Assembly (NCBI GenBank): GCA_038248985.1
Contig: JBBRWV010000004.1
Location: 1 to 60,040, forward strand
Length of the DNA: 60,040 nt
Source of the DNA: JBBRWV01 sp038248985
GTDB taxonomy: Bacteria; Planctomycetota; Phycisphaerae; WQYP01
Reading direction: 5' to 3'
Shown here: positions 1-8,714 of the stretch, in pieces
Layout: each line of letters starts with the position of its first letter
Position numbering within the stretch: position 1 is the first letter of the stretch
Made by a program: the position numbers and the translations under genes
Notes under the pieces: model-generated
What the model saw: only the letters and a program-made list of their open reading frames with translations
Databases searched by the model: none
What the model was told of the DNA's origin: nothing

Positions 1-2
1 CC

Positions 3-2336
3 CCCCTCACCAGCGACCCCCTCTCCGACACCGCGCTGGCCAACCAAGCCGCCGACAACGCCGCGCTTGCGCCATTCTCTGAAGATATCGAGATTTCCGA
101 GACATTTCTGCCGCCGGCGAAACTTCGTGAGCCGACCGGTCGCGACATGATTATCAATGTTGTGGAAGGCGAAGAAGTGCGTATCGCCATCGTGCGGCGC
201 GGCATTCTGGAAGAACTTTACATGGAGCGTTCCAGCACGGAATCGCACATCGGCAATATCTACAAGGGTCGCGTCACCAACGTGGAACCCTCTATACAAG
301 CGGCATTTGTGGATTTTGGCATCGGCAAGAATGGCTTCCTGCATATATCCGATCTGCACCCGCAGTACTTCCCCAAGAGCAAACAACCGCGTGCGTTTCA
401 GCCGCGGCCAGAGAATCGTTTTGATCGCCGCCCCCCTCAGCCGGTGCAAGCCCCGCTGACGCAATCGCCTGTGCCGACGACGGAATCTGCAGGAAATATT
501 CCTGCGTCCATCAGCGGATCCACCCAAGAAAATCCGCCGGTACCGCAGCCGCAACTTCTGGCCGAACCGACCCCGTTGTCATCCGATTCGGGCGGCGGTT
601 CCGGTTCGGGGCTGTCCAATGAAGCAGGGCTCAGTTCGGAGATAAGCTCCGGCATGCTGGCACACAATACATCGGCGGATTCGCCCGCGCAGGCACTCGA
701 GCAAACGCTGGAAATGTCGCCCAGCGAAGTCTCCACTCCCCCAATCTCCGACAGCGTTGCGGCACCGGTTGTTGAGAATTCTGTTTCGCCACTGGCCACC
801 GCGGAATCCGTGGCAGAGCCGTCGCCCATCGTCGCCACGGAAGCCAACAGCGAAGCCGGCCCCACCAATGATGCGACCGATGGTGTCGAAACGGAGAGCT
901 CGGCAGAATCAGCCACAGGCACTGCCACGGCTGAAGTGGAAGCCGAGACGGAAGAAGAAGACGAGCCCACCGACTTCGGCAACGCCTACAACAACGATCT
1001 GCGCGATGATGAAGAGGACATGGAAGAAGCGGACGATGGCGATGATCGGCACATGAAGCCGATGGAAAAAGTTGGCCGCAAAACACCGCGGCATGAGCGG
1101 CCGCCGATCCAGCAGTGTCTGCGTCGCGGTCAGGAAGTTATCGTTCAAGTCATCAAGGAAGGCATCGGCACCAAGGGGCCGACGCTCACGTCGTACGTTT
1201 CGTGTCCCGGGCGCTATCTCGTGATGATGCCCGGCATGGCGCAGTTAGGTGTCTCGCGAAAAATTGAAGACCTGGAACTGCGGCGTGAACTGAAGCGTAC
1301 GTTGATGGAACTGAATCCTCCGAAGAATCTCGGCTTCATCATTCGCACGGCGGGCACGGAAGTCGCGAAGAAGGAATTGCAGGGGGATCTCGGTTATCTC
1401 GTTCGCATGTGGAAGGTCATTGCCAACCGCATCCGCACGCAGAAGGCCCCGGTCGAGCTTTACGAAGAATCGGATCTGGTCATCCGCACCATCCGCGATG
1501 TGTTCAATGACAGCATCGACCGCATCATCGTGGACAACGAGCAAGTCGCCTCGCGCATCCGCGATTTCCTCTCGATCGTCGATCCGCGCTCGGCGGGCAT
1601 GGTTGAACTTTACACCGGCACGATGCCGCTTTTCCAGAAATTCGGCGTCGAGCGAGAGATTGAGAAGATCAACTCGCGCCGGGTTGAAATGGCCAATGGC
1701 GGCTCGCTGGTGATTGATTCCACCGAGGCGCTCGTCGCCATCGACGTGAACTCGGGCCGCTATCGTGAACAGAAAGATGCGGAACTCACGGCGTTCAACA
1801 TGAACAAGGACGCGGTCAAGGAAGTGGTCCGGCAGCTTCGACTGCGGGATTTGGGCGGGGTCATTATCATCGACTTCATCGACATGCGTGAGGAGCGTCA
1901 CAAGCGCGAGATCGAGCACCTCCTGCGACTGGCGCTGGAAGACGACCGCGCCAAGACCAAAGTTTTACGGATGTCGCAATTCTGCTTGATTGAACTGACG
2001 CGCCAGCGCGTCCGGCCTTCGCTCAAGCGGTCGATTTATATGGATTGCCCCCACTGCCGAGGCAGCGCACTGATCAAGACACCGGAAAGCGTCGCGCTCG
2101 ATGTGATGCGTCGTCTTGCGGCTGGTGCCACGCGATTGGACGTGGCCCGCCTGGAAGTCCGGGCTTTTCCCGCGGTTGCAACTTTCCTGCTCAACCGCAA
2201 GCGCAAGGCGCTAGTGGAGTTGGAAGAAAAATCCGGGAAGCGGATTGGGATCAATCCTGACCCACACCTCGCGGGAGATCAGGTGCAGATCGAAGCCTTC
2301 ACGCCGACGGGCAACATGATCAACATTCCGCTGTAA
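3..2336 (+). CDS. rng: Ribonuclease E/G (Rne/Rng family), 5' end outside window
   Basis: Endoribonuclease that cuts single-stranded RNA in mRNA decay and rRNA/tRNA processing. An S1 RNA-binding fold starts near the ATG at 147 and is interrupted by about 245 Ser/Pro/Glu/Asp-rich residues (nt 370-1110); it resumes at RRGQEVIVQVIKEGIGTKG. The catalytic domain follows, with the metal-binding aspartates in ALVAIDVNSGRYR and IIIDFIDM, and the zinc-link motif CPHCRG near the C-terminus. There is no RNase E-type degradosome tail. The frame stays open to base 3 without a stop, and the ATG at 147 has no Shine-Dalgarno sequence, so the true start is probably upstream of the window. From 147 the protein would be 729 residues. 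It converges with plsC with only 5 bases between stops. Family call is firm; choosing between E and G by name is not. Confidence 0.93.
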   Translation, partial: PLTSDPLSDTALANQAADNAALAPFSEDIEISETFLPPAKLREPTGRDMIINVVEGEEVRIAIVRRGILEELYMERSSTESHIGNIYKGRVTNVEPSIQAAFVDFGIGKNGFLHISDLHPQYFPKSKQPRAFQPRPENRFDRRPPQPVQAPLTQSPVPTTESAGNIPASISGSTQENPPVPQPQLLAEPTPLSSDSGGGSGSGLSNEAGLSSEISSGMLAHNTSADSPAQALEQTLEMSPSEVSTPPISDSVAAPVVENSVSPLATAESVAEPSPIVATEANSEAGPTNDATDGVETESSAESATGTATAEVEAETEEEDEPTDFGNAYNNDLRDDEEDMEEADDGDDRHMKPMEKVGRKTPRHERPPIQQCLRRGQEVIVQVIKEGIGTKGPTLTSYVSCPGRYLVMMPGMAQLGVSRKIEDLELRRELKRTLMELNPPKNLGFIIRTAGTEVAKKELQGDLGYLVRMWKVIANRIRTQKAPVELYEESDLVIRTIRDVFNDSIDRIIVDNEQVASRIRDFLSIVDPRSAGMVELYTGTMPLFQKFGVEREIEKINSRRVEMANGGSLVIDSTEALVAIDVNSGRYREQKDAELTAFNMNKDAVKEVVRQLRLRDLGGVIIIDFIDMREERHKREIEHLLRLALEDDRAKTKVLRMSQFCLIELTRQRVRPSLKRSIYMDCPHCRGSALIKTPESVALDVMRRLAAGATRLDVARLEVRAFPAVATFLLNRKRKALVELEEKSGKRIGINPDPHLAGDQVQIEAFTPTGNMINIPL

Positions 2337-2341
2337 GGTGG

Positions 2342-3132
2342 TTACGTTGACGCGGTCACATCGTTGCTGCGTTTCCGTCGCCCGCCCGCTTCGCCGCTCG
2401 GTTCCGGCAGCGCGGCCAACCGCTTGGCCGACAAGGGTGCGTGGCGCGACCCCATTTCACGTTGCATCGAAACCAGTTGCGTATGGACCCGGCGGGCCAG
2501 TTGATCAGGGCTTAAGCCGCGCCATTCCGACGCGGGGATGGGCTTGCCGTAGTAGATGCGTATCCCGCGCGGTCGGGGCAGTTTGCAGTGTCGAGGCCAG
2601 GCGTCAAACGCCCCGTCGATCACTACCGGCTGAAGTGGGATGTCTTTTTTGCAGCGGTTCAAGATGAGGGTGAAGCCCGGCATGATTTGCTGGATGGCTC
2701 CGTCTTCGGAACGTGTTCCCTCCAGGAAAATATTCACCATGAATCCTTTTCCAGTCGTTCCACGGCGGTGCGGATTGCTGTCAGATCCGCCGCGCCGCGC
2801 TTCACGGGAAATGCGTTGAGCAACTCGAGCAGATACCTAAAGATCGTTCCGTTGAACAAGCTGTCGCGTGCCATCGAATGGATTTGGCGCCCCGGTGCAA
2901 TCCCGATCAACCAGGGGTCCAGAAACGACTGATGGTTGGTCAGCATCAGGACGCCGCCGTTTGCGCCGGCCGGGGGAATGTTGCTGGTGCCGCGCGCATG
3001 GAACCGAAAGAGGAGCATCCCGAGCACGCGCGACAGGAGCTTTCCCATTCCGTAGGCGGCGCGTTGAAATAGGGATGTCCTTTCGCCGCGAAAGGTGTAG
3101 GCGATACGAGTTTTTGTGGGGAGTTCAGACAT
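2342..3132 (-). pseudogene. plsC: 1-acyl-sn-glycerol-3-phosphate acyltransferase, frameshifted
   Basis: PlsC family; the intact enzyme adds the second acyl chain to lysophosphatidic acid at the inner membrane. Two overlapping reading frames together make one protein of about 263 residues. The first part carries the acyltransferase motif NHQSFLD and ends in ...VERLEKDSW. The second begins at MVNIFLEGTRSEDG, which holds the FxEGTRS substrate motif. Reading LEKGFMVNIFLEGTRS needs one more A in the A-run (plus-strand T's at 2747-2750), so a single base is missing. The ATG at 3132 is preferred over the TTG at 3141. It lies 12 bases after cmk in the same direction, so the two are probably co-transcribed. 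The break may be a real mutation or a homopolymer assembly error; both halves look well conserved, which favours a recent lesion or an error. Confidence 0.85.
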
Positions 3133-3144
3133 GCCGCCCAAAAA

Positions 3145-3834
3145 TCAGTGCCGGGAACCCGACACGGTACGTTCGTGAATCAAGCTGACCATTTTTTCAA
3201 CCACGTCATCGAGGGATACATCGGTGGTATCAAGGATGATCGCGTCGGCCGGCCGCGCGAGCGGGCCATGTGCGCGACCCTGGTCGCGCATATCGCGGCG
3301 CACGATCTGTTCAAGGACATCGTGAATGTCCGCGGAAATACCTTTGTCGGCCAGTTGCGATATGCGCCGCTGGGCTCGCACTTCGGGATGGGCATCGAGG
3401 TAGAATTTGAAATCGGCCTTGGGAAAAACGATGGTGCCCTGGTCGCGGCCCTCGGTCACCATGCCGCCGCGAATTTCCACACATTTTGCTCCGATGATTC
3501 TCTGGCGTTTGACCAATTCTTCGCGCACCCAGGGATTGTCGGCGGCTTGCCAGGTGATGGCGGTGATGTGCGGCGTGCGAATAGCTTCGGCGACATTTTT
3601 GCCATTCAATAAAATGGGGGCATTGGGCTGCGACCAATCAAAATCCAAACTGAGCAAACGGCACCGATTGGCGATTTCTTCGGGGAGGTCGAGGAGACCC
3701 TGTTCATAGAGATCGAGAGCCACCGCCCGGTACATAGCCCCCGTATCCAAATGCGGATAACCCAACTGGCCGGCGATCTTCAGTGCTGCGGCAGATTTGC
3801 CGGAACCCGCTGGGCCATCAATAGTTATGATCAT
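3145..3834 (-). CDS. cmk: Cytidylate kinase
   Basis: Phosphorylates CMP and dCMP with ATP in the cytoplasm, feeding CTP and dCTP synthesis. At 229 residues it has the normal length. The P-loop GPAGSGKS lies at residues 7-14, followed by the nucleotide-binding LDTGAMYRA segment and the TEGRDQGTIVFP region typical of bacterial CMP kinases. The LID arginines appear around RRDMRDQGR. The ATG at 3834 follows a GGGAG ribosome-binding site. The next gene downstream on the same strand is plsC, 12 bases on; Cmk next to PlsC is a familiar bacterial arrangement. Identification is firm. Confidence 0.96.
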   Translation of the reverse strand: MIITIDGPAGSGKSAAALKIAGQLGYPHLDTGAMYRAVALDLYEQGLLDLPEEIANRCRLLSLDFDWSQPNAPILLNGKNVAEAIRTPHITAITWQAADNPWVREELVKRQRIIGAKCVEIRGGMVTEGRDQGTIVFPKADFKFYLDAHPEVRAQRRISQLADKGISADIHDVLEQIVRRDMRDQGRAHGPLARPADAIILDTTDVSLDDVVEKMVSLIHERTVSGSRH

Positions 3835-4208
3835 GTCGTAACTCCCGATCGGGCACTATTAAATATCTCACCAACGATAATAAGTTGCTAATTTGGGCAA
3901 TCTGGTGAAGAAATTCTTGAAAACGGACTCATTTGACGATAAGTTATAGCATTCGGGTTGGAATTACAACATTTCCTAATCCAACCTTATGAATTTCAGT
4001 CGCCGTTTTACCTCGCTATTTTCTCCCCTCCGGTAGGCGAAGTTCCATCCCAGGCCTTCGCCTACTTTTTTTATCAGTCCTTGCCGCCTTCCCCCTCGTA
4101 CCGTTTGAGGCTTCGCCAAACGGTGGTTATTCTTCACTTACCGTAATTTAGACTCTGTTGATGCCCGGTGCGTCAGGTGCTTTCGTTTTTTCTTCGGAGT
4201 TTCCCCCC
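3835..4208. other. Intergenic region between cmk and the M20 dipeptidase, with three hairpins
   Basis: No credible protein gene is seen in these 374 bases. The plus strand can form three stem-loops: GGTTGGA (3956-3962) with TCCAACC (3980-3986); a terminator hairpin at 4033-4072; and CCGTTTG (4101-4107) with CAAACGG (4117-4123). A weak sigma70-like promoter, TTGAAA near 3918 and TAAGTT 17 bases later, may lie just before the first hairpin. The region could be the leader of the dipeptidase gene or a small RNA gene. Confidence 0.5.
4033..4072 (+). terminator. Intrinsic terminator hairpin upstream of the dipeptidase gene
   Basis: A perfect 10-bp stem, GTAGGCGAAG (4033-4042) with CTTCGCCTAC (4056-4065), is followed by seven T's (4066-4072). 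It points along the plus strand, yet the nearest plus-strand gene upstream stops at 2336. It therefore ends either a small RNA or the leader transcript of the gene that starts at 4209. Confidence 0.7.
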
Positions 4209-5609
4209 ATGCTCGATACCGTCCTCCTCTGGATTTCCCGCAACGAAAAGCGGTGGCTCGGTGATCTTAAGAACTGGCTTTCTATTCCGAGTGTCTCTGC
4301 CCAGCCAGATCATGCGACGGACATACTTGCCGCCGCGGATTGGGCGAAGGATTATCTGCGTACCATCGGCATGGACGTCGAAGTCATACCCACCAAACGC
4401 CACCCGTGCATTGTCGCGACGACACCGCCGAAACTCTGTGCCCCCAACGCCCCTCACATCCTCATCTACGGCCACTACGACGTGCAGCCCGCCGAACCGC
4501 TGGATTTGTGGGAAAGCCCGCCATTCGAGCCCACAGTGCGCGATGGCCATCTTTTTGCGCGCGGTGCCAGCGACGACAAAGGCCAGGTTCATTGCCACCT
4601 GGCTGCGCTGCTGGCGTGGAAGGAAATCAACGAGGGTTTCCCGTGCCGCATTACGGTGCTTCTCGAAGGGGAGGAAGAGATCGGCTCACCCAATCTCATG
4701 GATGTGGTGCGGGCGAAAGAGGACCTTCTCAAAAGTGCGCAGGTTCTCATCATCAGCGACACCAATCAGTTCGCGGAGGGTGTGCCGGCGATTACCTATG
4801 GGTTGCGCGGGCTCGCTTACTTTGAAATAAAACTTACGGGGGCCAACTCGGATCTGCACAGCGGGATGTATGGCGGCGCCGTGGTCAACCCCGCGCACGT
4901 GCTGGCGTCGGTACTGGCGCAGTTGCACGACTCTCACGGCCGCGTCACGGTGCCGGGATTCTATGATGATGTTGAGCCGCTTACCGAGCGTCAACGTGCC
5001 GAATCGCGTGCGCTCCCGTTTACGGAAGCACAGTTTGCCGCGGACCTGGGGCTCACTCTGGAGGGTTTGCAGGGGGAAGAAGGATTCACCAGCCTGGAGA
5101 GAAAATCGGCCCGGCCCACGCTCGAAGTGCATGGGCTCTCCAGCGGCTATCAGGGCCCGGGGGCGAAAACCGTTTTGCCGTGCGAGGCGAGCGTCAAGTT
5201 CTCCTGCCGACTGGTTCCGAATCAGAATCCCCAGAGGATCTCAGCCCTGGTTGAAAAATATGTACGTTCGCTGGTGCCGGCCGGCGTATCGCTGGAGTTT
5301 CATTCGCATGGAACAGGCAACCCTGCGGCCATTACTCCGCTGGAGAGCCCCGCGATGGTCGCCGCTGCCGAAGCGATTGAATTGGGATTTGGCCAGAAGC
5401 CTGTATTCACGCGTGAAGGGGGGAGTATTCCGGTTGTCGGATGGTTCAAAGAAGCGCTGAACCTGGACTCCGTTATGGTGGGTTTCGGCCTGCCCAATGA
5501 CCGCATCCATGCCCCGAACGAGAAGCTTGATCTGTATTGCTATTATGCGGGCATTCGCACGGCGGCGGCACTTTATCAGAAACTGGCCGATCACCTACAA
5601 AAGAGTTGA
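4209..5609 (+). CDS. M20-family dipeptidase
   Basis: Zinc-dependent M20/M25/M40 metallopeptidase, most like the cytosolic dipeptidases that release amino acids from short peptides. The metal and catalytic residues are visible in order: IYGHYDVQP (His and Asp), ARGASDDKGQ (bridging Asp), LLEGEEEIGS (catalytic Glu pair), ISDT, and RIHAPNEK near the C-terminus (last His ligand). The ATG at 4209 has a GGAG site nine bases upstream and gives 466 residues; in-frame TTG/ATG codons at 4158 and 4161 lack such a site and would add a low-complexity leader. No signal peptide is seen. Actual substrate is unknown. The gene lies 136 bases after a terminator hairpin that could regulate it. Confidence 0.93.
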   Translation: MLDTVLLWISRNEKRWLGDLKNWLSIPSVSAQPDHATDILAAADWAKDYLRTIGMDVEVIPTKRHPCIVATTPPKLCAPNAPHILIYGHYDVQPAEPLDLWESPPFEPTVRDGHLFARGASDDKGQVHCHLAALLAWKEINEGFPCRITVLLEGEEEIGSPNLMDVVRAKEDLLKSAQVLIISDTNQFAEGVPAITYGLRGLAYFEIKLTGANSDLHSGMYGGAVVNPAHVLASVLAQLHDSHGRVTVPGFYDDVEPLTERQRAESRALPFTEAQFAADLGLTLEGLQGEEGFTSLERKSARPTLEVHGLSSGYQGPGAKTVLPCEASVKFSCRLVPNQNPQRISALVEKYVRSLVPAGVSLEFHSHGTGNPAAITPLESPAMVAAAEAIELGFGQKPVFTREGGSIPVVGWFKEALNLDSVMVGFGLPNDRIHAPNEKLDLYCYYAGIRTAAALYQKLADHLQKS

Positions 5610-5826
5610 TTGGAAAATTGTATGTGGGTCGAAACCCGCTTTATCGAGTTCCTGCAGAAGTGCTGTAAACATCTCCCGCGGATCAGTTGCATATTTGCTG
5701 GGACAGTTTGCGAAGTTGATTGAACTGCTTGAGGGTTAATCGAACACCTGGACGAATTCGCATTATGTGTGTAACCGCAGCTTCCGCATCCGGCACGATG
5801 CGGCGGGTAATTAACAGCATCGCCAT
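5595..5826 (-). pseudogene. Small broken gene, product unknown
   Basis: Between the dipeptidase and the phosphorylase genes, the minus strand reads protein-like sequence in two frames. From ATG 5826 it runs 47 codons to LTLKQFNQLRKLSQQ and then meets a stop. In the neighbouring frame it continues at once as YATDPREMFTALLQELDKAG and ends at TAG 5597-5595. Removing one A from the AAA before TATGC joins both into about 77 residues. The open frame also extends upstream of 5826 into the glgP terminator, so the original N-terminus may be lost. Its 3' end overlaps the end of the dipeptidase gene by 15 bases. The first part vaguely resembles the helix after the active site of dual-specificity phosphatases, but there is no usable C-x5-R motif. 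Function is not assigned. Confidence 0.45.
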
Positions 5827-5860
5827 CAAGACATTGTGACTGCCCGTGACTGAGTCGCAG

Positions 5861-5892
5861 AAAAAGGATGCCTCGCACTGGGCGAGGCATCC
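5861..5892 (-). terminator. Intrinsic terminator of the glucan phosphorylase gene
   Basis: On the minus strand an 11-bp perfect stem, GGATGCCTCGC with GCGAGGCATCC around a 5-base loop, is followed by TTTTT (plus-strand A's at 5861-5865). It sits 33 bases after the stop codon of the phosphorylase gene. Confidence 0.88.
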
Positions 5893-5924
5893 TTGACTTG
5901 AATTGGCAGCCGCGTCGCCACGCG

Positions 5925-8516
5925 TTATCCCCAGCGAATCAACCCCGGCTCCATGCGCAAATTGACGCTGGGATTTTTCGGCAATACGCGAACCTGGAAA
6001 CCCTGCTGGCCACAGGCTTTGGCCTGCAGTGTTCCGCGATAGGTATGTACCGGGTACTCCGGCGGTTTGCCAACCTCGGCGAGCTTGGGTTCGGTCGAGG
6101 ATATTTTTTCCATCATGGTGCGCGAGGCGTGGGATATGCCGCCTGTGGTATCCAAGGCCCCGTGGTAAAGCTCCACGAGTACATCTTCGGCTTTGATCGC
6201 CCCCAGCGCCACTTTCGTGTCGACACTGAAGCTCTCACCGGCCATGAGCGGTTCATCCGTGCTGGGCTTGATGTCAAAGACCCAGACCTTGCTCCATTCT
6301 TTCGCCAATTTTTCTTTCCAAGTGGCCAGGTCTTTTGCACCCTGACCATGCTGACTCATGAGCTTCGTGTGCAGCTCATTGGCCGGATTGTAAGCGAGTT
6401 CAAAATATTCCTGCACCATACGCGAGGTATTGAAGAACGAGCAGCACGTTTTGATTGAATCTTTCATGCGCGAAATCCAGCGTCGCGGCAGGCCATCGGC
6501 CCCGCGATCGTAAAACTCCGGAATGACTTCCTTCTCGAGCAACTCAAACAGCGATTCCGAATCCATGTGATCCTGGTACTCGTCGTTGTTGAACTCTTCT
6601 TCGGTGCCGATCGCCCAGCCTGAATGGGCGTTGTTCTTGTAGCACTCCACCCACCACCCGTCCAGAATCGACAAATTGATTCCGCCGTTGATCGGACCTT
6701 TCATGCCGGAGGTACCCGATGCTTCCATCGGCCGGCGCGGCGTGTTGAGCCAGATATCCACGCCCTGGACGAGGTAGCGTGCGACATTCATATCGTAGTC
6801 TTCGAGGAAAACCATACGCACGCGCACATCTTCGCGTTTGGCGAAGCGGATAATGTCCTGGATATAGCGTTTTCCACCGTCATCCCGTGGGTGGGCTTTG
6901 CCGGCGAAGATGAACTGCAGAGGACGATCGCGATTGGTCAGCAATTTAATCAGCCGGTCCTGGTCGCGGAACAACAGAGTTGCGCGTTTGTAGGTTGCGA
7001 AGCGGCGGGCAAAGCCAATCGTCAGCGCCTCAGGGTCCAGAATTTCATTGATGCGTCCCACATCCGCCGAGGAGGAGCCGCGTCGTTTGAACTGCTCCGT
7101 GAGGCGTTCGCGCACGAAGCCCACGAGGTGTTCGCGGCGACGTTCGTGGGAACGCCATAGTTCCGCATCCGGAATGCGGGTGATCCGGTCCCACATCTGG
7201 TAGTTCGTCGGTTTGTCGGACCAGTTGGCGCCGAGGTAGCGTGAATACAGCGAGGAAAACTCATCGGACAACCAAGTCTGAGTGTGCACGCCATTGGTGA
7301 TCGCCTTGATGGGCACTTCCGGAATCGGCAAGTCGGGCCAGATGCGATGCCACATGTCGCGGGAGACTTTTCCGTGCAACTGGGACACGCCATTGCAGTG
7401 CCATGCCGTGCGCAGGGCCAAGACCGTCATTGAAAAATGTTCATGGGGGTCGCCGGGGGTAATCTTTCCCAGATCAAAAAATACTTCTCGGGTGATTCCC
7501 AGGCGTGGATAGTACGAACCGAGGTATCGCTCAATGATGTCGGCGTGGAACGCATCGTTTCCGGCCGGCACGGGGGTATGCGTCGTAAAGATATTCGATG
7601 AGGCCACGAGTTCGATGGCTTCGCGGAAGGTCATCTTCTCTTCTTCCATCACGAGGCGGAGGCGTTCCAGCGACAAAAAAGCGGCATGGCCTTCGTTCAT
7701 GTGGCAAACGGTCGGCTTGATTCCGAGTGCCGACAGAGCGCGCAGCCCGCCGATCCCGAGCAGCACTTCCTGGCGTACGCGCATATCCTGATCGCCGCCG
7801 TACAGACGGGCGGTGATCTCGCGGTCTTCGGGCCGATTGCTGGGCACGTTGGCATCAAGCAGATACAACGGATTGCGTCCCACCTGGAGCCTCCAGATGT
7901 ACGCTTTCACGGGGCCTTCCGGCATAGACACTTCAATGGTGACCGGCTGCTTCTTCTCGTCCATCATTTGCGTGATGGGCAGAGTGAAGAAATCATTTTC
8001 AGGGTAATTTTCCTGTTGCCACCCCTCGGAATTCAGGGCCTGACGGAAGTATCCAAAACGATACAGCAACCCCACGCCCACCAAGGGCAAACCGATGTCG
8101 GAGGCTGATTTCATATGATCGCCCGACAGCACCCCCAACCCGCCGGAATAGATCGGTACGGACTCGTGGAGCCCGTACTCGGCGGAAAAATAGGCGATCC
8201 GCGCCTTGTTTCCAGGATAGGTCTGGGTGTACCAGGTCGGAGTCGACATGTAGTGTTTGAAGTCCGCGGAAATGCGGTTCATGTGCGCCAGGAAGCCTTC
8301 ATCAGCGGCCGCCGATGCCAGTTTGTCCTGCGATATCAGGGACAAGACGCGGACGGGGTTATGATTGGTCTGCTCCCACAACTCGGAATCAAGACGGCGA
8401 AAGAGACCTGTGGCGTCATAGTTCCACAACGTCCAGAGATTGTAGGCTAGCTCGGTTAGGGGCTTCAGTGTCTCCGGGATGGCCGGAACAACGACAAATT
8501 TACGCACTGTGGGCAT
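5925..8516 (-). CDS. glgP: Alpha-glucan phosphorylase (GlgP/MalP type)
   Basis: Releases glucose-1-phosphate from glycogen or maltodextrin using phosphate and pyridoxal phosphate. The N-terminus has the DUF3417 region (ELAYNLWTLWNYDATGLF, residues about 20-120) that marks the short-chain alpha-glucan phosphorylase subfamily. The GT35 core includes the PLP-lysine segment EASGTSGMKGP near residue 600 and NGGINLSILDGWWVE. The start at 8516 is chosen because AAAGGAG lies seven bases upstream, giving 863 residues; a longer frame reaches 8636 without support. It is transcribed divergently from the DUF4149 gene and ends in a strong terminator. glgB, its partner in glycogen metabolism, lies 31 kb away in this window. 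Confidence 0.95.
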   Translation of the reverse strand: MPTVRKFVVVPAIPETLKPLTELAYNLWTLWNYDATGLFRRLDSELWEQTNHNPVRVLSLISQDKLASAAADEGFLAHMNRISADFKHYMSTPTWYTQTYPGNKARIAYFSAEYGLHESVPIYSGGLGVLSGDHMKSASDIGLPLVGVGLLYRFGYFRQALNSEGWQQENYPENDFFTLPITQMMDEKKQPVTIEVSMPEGPVKAYIWRLQVGRNPLYLLDANVPSNRPEDREITARLYGGDQDMRVRQEVLLGIGGLRALSALGIKPTVCHMNEGHAAFLSLERLRLVMEEEKMTFREAIELVASSNIFTTHTPVPAGNDAFHADIIERYLGSYYPRLGITREVFFDLGKITPGDPHEHFSMTVLALRTAWHCNGVSQLHGKVSRDMWHRIWPDLPIPEVPIKAITNGVHTQTWLSDEFSSLYSRYLGANWSDKPTNYQMWDRITRIPDAELWRSHERRREHLVGFVRERLTEQFKRRGSSSADVGRINEILDPEALTIGFARRFATYKRATLLFRDQDRLIKLLTNRDRPLQFIFAGKAHPRDDGGKRYIQDIIRFAKREDVRVRMVFLEDYDMNVARYLVQGVDIWLNTPRRPMEASGTSGMKGPINGGINLSILDGWWVECYKNNAHSGWAIGTEEEFNNDEYQDHMDSESLFELLEKEVIPEFYDRGADGLPRRWISRMKDSIKTCCSFFNTSRMVQEYFELAYNPANELHTKLMSQHGQGAKDLATWKEKLAKEWSKVWVFDIKPSTDEPLMAGESFSVDTKVALGAIKAEDVLVELYHGALDTTGGISHASRTMMEKISSTEPKLAEVGKPPEYPVHTYRGTLQAKACGQQGFQVRVLPKNPSVNLRMEPGLIRWG

Positions 8517-8714
8517 TCTCACTCCTTTGAAAAACCCCTCGCTTGTACTCGTCTTGAGTTCCAAAACGTCGCCTAAGTGTAAACGAGCCGCAATGTTTTG
8601 AAAATGATGCATTTGCCGGTAAAAGTTCGCATCCATCTTTGCGCGAACTTCTTGCTCCCCAAATGGTTTCCCCTATGCTGGGCTTCGACCTTGGTTTCGC
8701 AAAGGATGCCCGTC

